This document shows positions 42,701 to 48,529 of a stretch of 48,529 nucleotides of DNA, one piece after another (the stretch's first letter is position 1; each line of letters starts with the position of its first letter). The stretch is taken from contig VSPO01000008.1 in assembly GCA_009775375.1 (NCBI GenBank), positions 1 to 48,529 on the forward strand, read 5' to 3'. The notes beneath the pieces were generated by a model that did no database searches, was not told the origin of the DNA, and saw only the letters and a program-made list of their open reading frames with translations. Position numbers and translations under genes: made by a program. Source of the DNA: Muribaculaceae bacterium. Lineage in GTDB: Bacteria; Bacteroidota; Bacteroidia; Bacteroidales; Muribaculaceae.

Positions 42701-45588
42701 GCGGGAACGTTGACTTTCACATTTTCATTCATGCCATTGGCCATAAGCCATTCGCGTTTAAGGAAGCCTTTCTCATTGCTTACTTCGCAAAGAATCCAGC
42801 TGTCGGGATATGAGGAACCCACTCTGACGTCCACCGTCTTCTCTCCCGGCTCACATATTATCTGTTGCTCCGGAATCCAAAGGGGCGTATCATACGGAGG
42901 TTTGGTATCCGAAATTCTAAAGAACACCGACAGTGCCTCTGTCTGCAAAGTGTCGCCTTCCACGTTGAAACGGAATTTATATCGTCCGGAAGGCATATCG
43001 TTGCCGAACATCAGCAAAGGACTTGTAAATGACCCCGACCTTACGTCTTTTCCAGTGGCCTCGTCTTTCATAACAAAATCCACGGTCCTTGCCACGGGAT
43101 GGCCAAGCATGTCATATACGGGGACATTCAACTTTATTGAATCGCCTCCGATGCAGACTTTCTCAGGGATTGAGGGGAGCACCGATAAGCCCGCCCCCAA
43201 TGCAAAGCGGAAATCGGGGGCTGACTGGGTCTCTCCACTTGAAGATGTGGCAGAGACCGACAAAGTGTAGATTCCCCTCTCATATTTGCTCCCTTTCAGA
43301 TTTTCTGTCGGGAGTTCTATCTCAAACCTTCCCTGCCCGTCGGTCGTGACATTTCCGCCATAGGAGGCTGTTCCTCCTTCATTCCACCATCTCCACCACG
43401 GTTGCCAGTTGATATTAAACGCAACTTGGGCATCTGCTATAGGCATACCGGAATAGGTCTTGACTACTCCGTTGAATTTAATGATGTCGCCGGCCGTATA
43501 TGATGCCGAAGAATCGGAATCTATATCCACCATAAATCCCGGAGCCTTGTATTCAGCCACCTCAAAAGAGCATCGTCCGGCCGACCCGGCATCGGGGAAG
43601 TCAGCAAAACGGCATTCTATTGAATACGAGCCGAGAAGTCCATCTTTAGGCAAGACAAACTTGCCGGAGCATCTGCCCCATTTATCGGTGGAAATTTTCA
43701 GAGTGTCCACAGGATTCCAGTTGGCGTCCCGCATGATGACTTCCGAAGATTTATTTTCAAGCAATTTGTTTTCATGGTTAAGGCTCGTCCAGCCCACGAG
43801 CGTGAAGCCAACGGTATCGCCCGGTTTATAGATGGAGAGATCTGTCAAGACACTGGCATGTGGCAGCGGTTTTTCTTTGTTTTCATTGAAATAGAAATCC
43901 GCACTCCGGGCAATATGGCTGTTTCCTTTCGATACTTCCACATTGTAGAATCCCTTCGGAGAAATGAAAACTCCATTCTTGTCAGTAGTGCCCCGTCTTA
44001 TGAGTTTTTTCCGACCTGAATTATCATAGATTGTCACCGTAGCACCCTCCACCGGCTTCTGCGTGGCAGACTCCACCACATAAATCCGTGAGCTGCCATT
44101 CTCGTCGCGATTGTCAGACGTGAAGAATGCTATCTCTGAGACATTCATGAGGCCAAGCGACCATAATTCCACGTCTTTTCTCCATCCCGGGGAAAGAGAG
44201 GGCGTAGCTGATGGCACGGCTACATAATATCCCGGTTGGAGTGCCGGAAGATCAAATTGGCCAATACCCGAGAACGGTACAGTCCCGGCCGTCTCCACCT
44301 TTATGGCTTTAATGAACCTACCCTTGGAAACCAACAGTTTATTATTGGAAGAATTATTTTTTATCAGCGTTCGAGGCACACTGTATAGCAGCACATAGGC
44401 ATCATTAAGATTGCAAACTTTCAATTCCCCTTTCATCATGCTGTTGGGCATGGCAAGCTGCGGGATTGATACAGATGCGGATTGTCGCTGTAGATTGGCA
44501 AGATTCCCTTTAATCGTTTTGGAGAAACGTGTGGCAGGAAATCTGTCGAGCCATCCCTGCATAGTGGCATACAGCTCCTTTACTGGTCGCGCTCCAAGAT
44601 CTGTGCTTGTGTCAGTGTTTTGATAATACATATTAAGGATCCGTCCACACTCCGGGGAGTCAATGAGTTTCTCTACCCATCCTTTCAAGAATTGCCTTCT
44701 CTCGTCGCCATTCAGCAAATCAGCTTTTTGGGCGACCGCCACGACGAGAGCCGGAATGTCGGGATCCGTCATTCTGTAATTAAGAAGTTCGTCTATAAGC
44801 TTTTGACGATATTGTCCACATTTCTCGGCGGGTGTAAGAGCTTGCTTGAATCCTGTCCCTCGAAATGGTATCACTTCAGAAGCTCCTGACATTGAAAAGC
44901 CTCCGAGAACGTCCATACTGTTATAGACCATAAAATCCTCCACTGAGAGTCCTGCAAGTTTTGCCTCACTGACATCCCTCAATATGGGAGCAATATCAGA
45001 TATCGGCATAACGTGGGCTTTTGACGTGTCTTTGAAAGCACTCTCCACCAATGAAAGAATCTTTTGGGCAAACAGTTGGCTGCTCCATTCCATTGGATCC
45101 TCCGGATAATTGTCAAGTGGGAGCGTGCGTTGGTCGTACGTCCAGCGGTTGTCACGGTATAAGGATTTGTAATAATTTGCTTCTATAAGTAAAGCCAGAG
45201 AGGAGTATGGTTGAGGAAGTGCCGAGGCCAACGAATCAAGCATTGCCACATTTTGCCTGAAGCTTGAATTCGTCACGAGACTTCTTGCAACCACCAATTG
45301 AATCGCCGCCTGCAAAGCCTCAATCCCTTTCCCCTGAGCCACGGCCTCGTGTAGCTTAGGAAGTGCATCTTTCTCCACGGTTTCGGGGAATGCGAAATCC
45401 GGATTCTCAAAACTTGAAGTCTTTTTCATATTTGTCGATGGCCTAGCCTGTCTTTTTTTTTCGCTAATGGCGACAGGCGCGGATAAAGCGTTTGCATGGC
45501 TATCGGGGTATGCCACGAAAAGCCCTGAAATAAAAAAGGCTGCTACTATGGCAACCTTCAATACGTGATAAAATCTCTTTCTTATCAT
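39775..45588 (-). CDS. Giant alpha-2-macroglobulin-family envelope protein without thioester motif
   Basis: A 1937-residue exported protein with a signal peptide (to about residue 33) and no lipobox. A helical N-terminal region (about 50-370) precedes carboxypeptidase-regulatory-like and MG domains (RIYVVESATQKPVEGATVTIYD, then DLSIYKPGDTVGFTLVGW). The central A2M domain is MPLAFFMPDLMADSEGNVAVEF, followed by the alpha/alpha-toroid domain (VSLQNADGGWSWCP). Where thioester members have CxEQ, this one reads CDNPLWEC (C1386 onward), so covalent trapping is not expected. Bacterial homologues are thought to guard the periplasm against proteases, often beside a penicillin-binding protein; none is adjacent here. 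The start is ATG 45588; a TTG six codons earlier is rejected. It lies 36 bases after the Spy-like gene. Confidence 0.88.
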   Translation of the reverse strand: MIRKRFYHVLKVAIVAAFFISGLFVAYPDSHANALSAPVAISEKKRQARPSTNMKKTSSFENPDFAFPETVEKDALPKLHEAVAQGKGIEALQAAIQLVVARSLVTNSSFRQNVAMLDSLASALPQPYSSLALLIEANYYKSLYRDNRWTYDQRTLPLDNYPEDPMEWSSQLFAQKILSLVESAFKDTSKAHVMPISDIAPILRDVSEAKLAGLSVEDFMVYNSMDVLGGFSMSGASEVIPFRGTGFKQALTPAEKCGQYRQKLIDELLNYRMTDPDIPALVVAVAQKADLLNGDERRQFLKGWVEKLIDSPECGRILNMYYQNTDTSTDLGARPVKELYATMQGWLDRFPATRFSKTIKGNLANLQRQSASVSIPQLAMPNSMMKGELKVCNLNDAYVLLYSVPRTLIKNNSSNNKLLVSKGRFIKAIKVETAGTVPFSGIGQFDLPALQPGYYVAVPSATPSLSPGWRKDVELWSLGLMNVSEIAFFTSDNRDENGSSRIYVVESATQKPVEGATVTIYDNSGRKKLIRRGTTDKNGVFISPKGFYNVEVSKGNSHIARSADFYFNENKEKPLPHASVLTDLSIYKPGDTVGFTLVGWTSLNHENKLLENKSSEVIMRDANWNPVDTLKISTDKWGRCSGKFVLPKDGLLGSYSIECRFADFPDAGSAGRCSFEVAEYKAPGFMVDIDSDSSASYTAGDIIKFNGVVKTYSGMPIADAQVAFNINWQPWWRWWNEGGTASYGGNVTTDGQGRFEIELPTENLKGSKYERGIYTLSVSATSSSGETQSAPDFRFALGAGLSVLPSIPEKVCIGGDSIKLNVPVYDMLGHPVARTVDFVMKDEATGKDVRSGSFTSPLLMFGNDMPSGRYKFRFNVEGDTLQTEALSVFFRISDTKPPYDTPLWIPEQQIICEPGEKTVDVRVGSSYPDSWILCEVSNEKGFLKREWLMANGMNENVKVNVPADNERVWVELSGMHDFDQKIATVTLIPKAQTKKMEVKATTFRDKIAAGGKESWKFTFLTDGKIQPGIPAMAVMSNKSLNALAPFSWDFSVGNRWWANRSRISSIGAGNINTRANFGKAIRYEGIANAVPSWNFYDYSLTSGGNFGRYRIRGLKSRAAATNGVATAESEEILNTVQVTSMTLYESAVKNESMDAATFDSVKEQKADGGEAEAPAAGAVTKDKVRPRPVEMPLAFFMPDLMADSEGNVAVEFTAPDFNTTWQLQIVGYTSDLLTAGLIKDAIASKPVMVQTNLPRYLRTGDKAQIAAMLFNNMPEEAKIYGEIEVFDPRTGKVVANHKADEELVDAGSSRRIAIDFKVPSDMAALAVRAYAYSGEYADGEQDIVAVLPSSTPVVESTQFYIQPGEKDFTLQLPKLREDANVTLKYCDNPLWECILALPSISRPDSKDVLTLMSSLYANSLALDVAGKYPSVREGLQRALAAKEAGDTSVLRSKLQKDANMKTVSLINTPWVNNAAAETERMENLSTLLDSKAGESATASIMKDVVSLQNADGGWSWCPKMESSLFMTRQALLHFGMMKRIGCLPAGHDKMISKAIDYCDKEVYDNYVKSERKFSSIDMLGYLYARSFFDRRTRQKGFNELESKALKSISQDWSKFSIFDKATAAILLSRSKGYERVSGVILESLRQLASKDKAKGWWYDNLRSGYDGMPKLMTTARVLQAYAEVEPKAPAVDAIRQWLVLQKETEDWGANSYTVEVIQSILSCGTDWTASPERPEIALDGRKLDYAGTEMLTGQLTLNIDPTEASGKKMTISGKSDGPAWGGVISQYVSPISDVKAEKSGNLKIEKKLYVVTDTEGGEVAKESPIKVGDKVRVTLTVTCGKDMNYVALIDNRAACLEPSEQISGYTAIDGLPLYREVRDTQTSFFIGFLPKGVNVISYDCHADRTGEYAIGIASIQSQYSPIESAHSAGASLEVTGN

Positions 45589-45624
45589 ACTTAATGAATT
45601 TTTCAAGAAAAATATAAGGGAAGG

Positions 45625-46092
45625 CTACCTATGCCTGTCCTTCCCTCTTTTGTTTCTCATTTCCTGCATTTTTTTTCTGAATTCATTCTCGGCAGTTTTC
45701 ATCTTATATATCTGCTTCTGACTCAGAAATTCGGAAAATTTCTCATCATACTCCTTCTCGATCTTCGCATCCTCGATCTTGGCCTTACTCATAGCCTCTG
45801 CGGCTGCTTCGTAGTCTGACTCTGTCGCATCCTTCGATCTCTTGACTTTGCGTTCAAGTTTCCAGGCGGCGCTCATGCATTCCCTTCTTTTAGCCGACAT
45901 CTCATTGTAAAGTGCGAAAAATCTCTCCTGTTGGTCGCTCTGAAGCTCCATCTCTTGAGCAAGATATTTCAGCTTGAACTCCCACAGCTCTTTCATCATC
46001 TTTTCCCTGTCCTTCCTATGATGGCCCTGGGCTGAGACGATCCCGACACCCATTATGGAAAGGATAAATATAAAAAATAGTTTTCTTATCAT
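45625..46092 (-). CDS. Spy/CpxP-like periplasmic protein
   Basis: A 155-residue protein with a signal peptide (to about residue 21) and an almost wholly helical, highly charged mature part (LKYLAQEMELQSDQQERFFALY, then a long Lys/Glu coiled coil ending in Arg/Lys). Size, charge and helix pattern resemble Spy/CpxP-type chaperones and sensors, although a clear LTxxQ motif is absent; the nearest match is LQSDQQERF. It may sense or buffer misfolded envelope protein. It starts seven bases after the one-helix membrane protein gene and precedes the macroglobulin gene. Confidence 0.75.
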   Translation of the reverse strand: MIRKLFFIFILSIMGVGIVSAQGHHRKDREKMMKELWEFKLKYLAQEMELQSDQQERFFALYNEMSAKRRECMSAAWKLERKVKRSKDATESDYEAAAEAMSKAKIEDAKIEKEYDEKFSEFLSQKQIYKMKTAENEFRKKMQEMRNKRGKDRHR

Positions 46093-46099
46093 ACCATTG

Positions 46100-46573
46100 T
46101 CAAATTAACCGGAATTTTGAGGTGTCGTCGGTCGCCGGCAACTCGATTGAATCATATTCAAAACTTAAATCATAGCCAAAATCCTTCTCAAATTCATTAA
46201 AGGAATCATAGCTATAGCTCACCTCCTTGACAAGCTCGTAATCATTCTCGGGAAGGCTGTAGTTCGGAGTCTCCTCGCTTTGCATAAACATGGCGGAGGC
46301 AATCGATTCCGGCGGATTGTCAAGACTTATCCTTCCGGAATCTGCTATCCGGTGAAACATATTCATCATCAGCCATATTCCGGCAAACATCGCCGCCAGA
46401 TACGTATACGGCTTCAGTTTCTGCCATAGAGTCATATCGGCTCGCCGGGGAGCCTCCGGATATGGCGGCAACTCCGACATTATCCGCTGGTTAAGCTCAT
46501 TGAAATATCCGTCGGGGACACGATATCCTGAGTCTCTGCCATATTTATTTATCAATTGGTCTTCTTGTCGCAT
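46100..46573 (-). CDS. One-helix membrane protein, probable anti-sigma factor
   Basis: A 157-residue protein with a soluble N-terminal part (about 1-54), one membrane helix (YTYLAAMFAGIWLMMNMF, residues 56-73) and an acidic C-terminal part facing the periplasm. This layout, and its position after an ECF sigma factor gene, fit an anti-sigma factor. I see no zinc-finger HxxxCxxC motif, so the assignment rests on layout and context. It is separated from the sigma gene by 270 bases containing a terminator, so it may have its own promoter. Confidence 0.6.
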   Translation of the reverse strand: MRQEDQLINKYGRDSGYRVPDGYFNELNQRIMSELPPYPEAPRRADMTLWQKLKPYTYLAAMFAGIWLMMNMFHRIADSGRISLDNPPESIASAMFMQSEETPNYSLPENDYELVKEVSYSYDSFNEFEKDFGYDLSFEYDSIELPATDDTSKFRLI

Positions 46574-46738
46574 TTCTTCATAGCTTTAACGGTTATCTTA
46601 TTGACTCCTATCTCCAAATTAAGTTTAATCTCAATTTCAAAAATATTTTTCCGTTTCAGCAAAACTTTTCTACGCTATGAAATGTTATATTTACAGAAAA
46701 TCGTTTCATGATGTTAGGTTAGTTCAAAAGTATTATTG

Positions 46739-46773
46739 AAAAAATGCAAGCCGCTGATGTGAATCAGTGGCTT
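46739..46773 (-). terminator. Intrinsic terminator after the sigma factor gene
   Basis: On the minus strand an 11-bp stem (AAGCCACTGAT / ATCAGCGGCTT, one G-T pair) with a four-base loop is followed by GCATTTTTTC. It lies 70 bases past the sigma factor stop. This is the only textbook rho-independent terminator I find in the window. Confidence 0.8.
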
Positions 46774-46843
46774 TGTTGTTTTAGAGTGCTTTCCTTCAAA
46801 TTGCGACCCCTACGGACCCGAAATTTTAAGCGTTCTATCAATA

Positions 46844-47398
46844 TCAGCTCAGCAACGAATCGGTCACTTTCTTCACGGCATGATGATAGCTTGCCTTCAA
46901 AGCCCCGACCGAAGTGCTCAGAATCTCCGACATCTCCTCATATTTCATTTCGTCGAAATAGCGCATGTTGAAGACGAGTTTTTGCTTCTCGGGCAATTTC
47001 GCTATCGCTTTCAGCAATTCAGCCTTCACAGCGTCTCCATCAAAGTAGGTATCGGCTTCAATATTATTGAGAAGAAACGATTCGTCGGCATCCTCTCCAA
47101 GTTGAAGACGCTGCTTCTCCTTATTAATAAAGTTGATCGATTCGTTGATGGCAATCTTAAAAAGCCAGGTCGACAGCTTGGCGTCGCCCCTGAAATTATG
47201 CAGGTTCTTCCATGCCTTTATAAAGACATTCTGCACCAGGTCGTTGGCATCATCATGATTGGCCACCATCTTGCGGATTTGCCAATAGACAGGCTGAGAA
47301 TACGTCTTAAGCAACGTATCAAACGCCTGCGAAGCCATCTTCGGATCATGAAGTTGTGCCACAAGTTCCTTTTCATCTATTGGTGGGGTATATGCCAT
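46844..47398 (-). CDS. ECF-type RNA polymerase sigma factor
   Basis: A 184-residue sigma-70 factor with only regions 2 and 4. Region 2 contains DDANDLVQNVFIKAWKNL and FRGDAKLSTWLFKIAIN. Region 4 contains LPEKQKLVFNMRYFDEMKYEEM and the helix-turn-helix ILSTSVGALKASYHHAVKKV. It probably directs transcription of the envelope genes downstream, including the macroglobulin gene. It ends in a strong terminator, so the sigma gene is at least partly a separate unit. Confidence 0.95.
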   Translation of the reverse strand: MAYTPPIDEKELVAQLHDPKMASQAFDTLLKTYSQPVYWQIRKMVANHDDANDLVQNVFIKAWKNLHNFRGDAKLSTWLFKIAINESINFINKEKQRLQLGEDADESFLLNNIEADTYFDGDAVKAELLKAIAKLPEKQKLVFNMRYFDEMKYEEMSEILSTSVGALKASYHHAVKKVTDSLLS

Positions 47399-47528
47399 CT
47401 CCTATTCAAATATTTGAGGTAAAATTACAAAAAAATCCCCTATGCTCTCCCCTACCCACTCATATAATAACTTAATTTAACAAATTCCTCCCGTCCCCCT
47501 TCCTCATAAGAGCTTTCTATAATCCAAT

Positions 47529-47663
47529 ATGAGGCCGACCTCCGTAGCTTTGCCGTCCTGCTACCGACCGGAAGCCCATCTCGACCGGATGTCATTACCG
47601 TGCCGAGGCCAAAGGCCTCAGTTCCCGTGCTCTAAGGAATCATCTCAAAGCCATCTCAAATAG
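47529..47663 (+). other. GC-rich island with a 44-codon mini-ORF in a 332-bp intergenic region
   Basis: The space between the divergent sigma and barrel genes (47399-47730) is AT-rich except for about 47530-47640. This segment is clearly richer in G and C and contains an ATG-initiated 44-codon frame starting MRPTSVALPSCYRPEAHL. It also holds a hairpin GAGGCC-AAA-GGCCTC (47605-47619) and a ten-base direct repeat, CGACCGGAAG at 47565 and CGACCGGATG at 47582. The encoded peptide matches no domain I know. A structured RNA, a repeat-family copy or a long leader of the downstream barrel gene are all possible. Confidence 0.35.
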
Positions 47664-47730
47664 TCTGAGGATAAACATTGTAGCCTTGGGAAACGTTATA
47701 CTTTCAACAACCTTTAATTTGCATTTATAT

Positions 47731-48411
47731 ATGAGAATCTCTGCTATATTCCAATATCTCGCTGTCGTTGCGGTTATCGCTTTCAATGCTTCATCTGCAA
47801 ATGCCCAGTACTACGAAATTGCCAATCAGATACCAAGCCTTATCTCTCCGGCATTATCCGGCTCTCTAAACTACAAAGGATTCATCGATGCCGGATACAG
47901 TCGCACTTTCGGTTCTTATAAAGCTGATTTTCTTGAATTTTCCACTTCCCAAGGATTCCGCTATTCCGATTGGTTCTATATGGGTGTCGGAATTGGTGTT
48001 GATGTCCTATTTGCCCACAAAAATGAAAATTGGGGCGAATGGGACTCATACAACGGTTTCGACCACGACCATTCATCTACCACTACCGCCGCTATGATGC
48101 CCCTCTTCACTGACTTCCGCGTCAACCTCGGAGGACAAAATTCTGCATCATTCTTCATCGATCTTAAAATTGGTTGCTCTTTTCTCCTGAGTAAGAATTA
48201 TATTGAAATCGGCGACGGATACCTCACCAATCAGCAATATTTCTATCTGCGTCCATCAATAGGCATTCGAATACCTACAAATTCCCAGAACCCCAAACAG
48301 GCTTTCAACATTGGAATTTCATACAAACTGCTCACTTCCAACTACTGGAACTCCTGGAGTCGAAACGTAACACTCAACAGCCTTGGAGCCACTATTGCCT
48401 ACGAATGGTAG
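47731..48411 (+). CDS. Outer-membrane beta-barrel protein
   Basis: A 226-residue protein with a signal peptide ending SANAQ (near residue 26). It has repeated amphipathic strands rich in Tyr, Phe, Gly and Ser (FIDAGYSRTFGSYKADFLEF, GVGIGVDVLFAHKN, YFYLRPSIGIRIP) and a terminal aromatic (IAYEW). The DHDHSS segment in a predicted loop could bind metal, but this is weak. The start is ATG 47731; a longer reading from TTG 47686 adds no signal-peptide-like sequence. The function is unknown. It is divergent from the sigma factor gene and could be one of its targets. Confidence 0.8.
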   Translation: MRISAIFQYLAVVAVIAFNASSANAQYYEIANQIPSLISPALSGSLNYKGFIDAGYSRTFGSYKADFLEFSTSQGFRYSDWFYMGVGIGVDVLFAHKNENWGEWDSYNGFDHDHSSTTTAAMMPLFTDFRVNLGGQNSASFFIDLKIGCSFLLSKNYIEIGDGYLTNQQYFYLRPSIGIRIPTNSQNPKQAFNIGISYKLLTSNYWNSWSRNVTLNSLGATIAYEW

Positions 48412-48529
48412 CCTTATATGCCAAGCCTTTCAAAAAATTTACGAGGTTTTTAACAGGGCAGACGCATCTTAAATAAACTTAACGGCTATTGTCCAATTTA
48501 AATCGGTCTATATCCGTTGTTGAGATATG

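Noticed and set aside
1..48529. CRISPR arrays, insertion sequences, prophage or defence islands
   Set aside because: No regularly spaced repeats, transposase or integrase motifs, phage genes or recognised defence genes were found on either strand.

Overview
The window looks like chromosomal DNA of a gut Bacteroidales bacterium, most likely a Muribaculaceae-type or close relative. The genus cannot be fixed from sequence alone. The signs are: a fused nuoCD and no nuoE/F/G; the Bacteroidota ATP synthase gene order beta-epsilon-a-c-b-delta-alpha-gamma with a very short epsilon and a subunit a carrying a signal peptide; promoter -7 boxes of the TAnnTTTG type; a TonB-dependent receptor with a lipoprotein partner; a GH28-GH43 polysaccharide-degrading gene; and menaquinone synthesis. 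No rRNA, tRNA, insertion sequence, prophage or CRISPR array was seen.

Layout, left to right. 1-2703 (minus): a two-domain GH28/GH43 glycosidase gene broken by an in-frame stop and a frameshift and running off the left edge. 2744-3811 (minus): a small PAS-domain protein behind a Crp/Fnr-family regulator. 4060-15486 (minus): a nine-gene run nadE - tsaC - sugar transferase - ClC chloride protein - fmt - menD - menB - menC - menE. 15814-16302 (plus): a small outer-membrane barrel. 16395-33808 (minus): an 18-gene respiratory block, nuoA-B-CD-H, then the complete F1Fo ATP synthase atpD-C-B-E-F-H-A-G, then nuoI-J-K-L-M-N. 34100-37350 (minus): a TonB-dependent receptor and an unknown lipoprotein. 37562-39695 (plus): sdaA and rnz. 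39775-47398 (minus): an ECF sigma factor, a one-helix membrane protein (probable anti-sigma), a Spy/CpxP-like periplasmic protein and a 1937-residue alpha-2-macroglobulin-like protein. 47399-48529: a GC-rich non-coding or mini-ORF island and a second outer-membrane barrel gene; after its stop (48412-48529) I see nothing I can name.

How the genes fit together. The men genes make part of the menaquinone side chain-free head group, the Nuo complex would reduce menaquinone while pumping protons, and the ATP synthase uses the gradient, so quinone synthesis, charge separation and ATP production lie within 30 kb. The most striking feature is that the whole ATP synthase operon sits inside the nuo operon, between nuoH and nuoI. 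No internal promoter, scar or mobile element is visible at either junction. The 17.4-kb block has a clear promoter and a hairpin at its 5' end, and a perfect 66-bp palindrome just past nuoN. A second palindrome of the same size and design separates rnz from the macroglobulin gene.

The other candidate system is the sigma / membrane protein / Spy-like / macroglobulin group, which looks like an envelope-stress or envelope-defence module. Start sites given below were chosen by hand: several longer in-frame readings begin at TTG or GTG and were shortened to a better-supported ATG.
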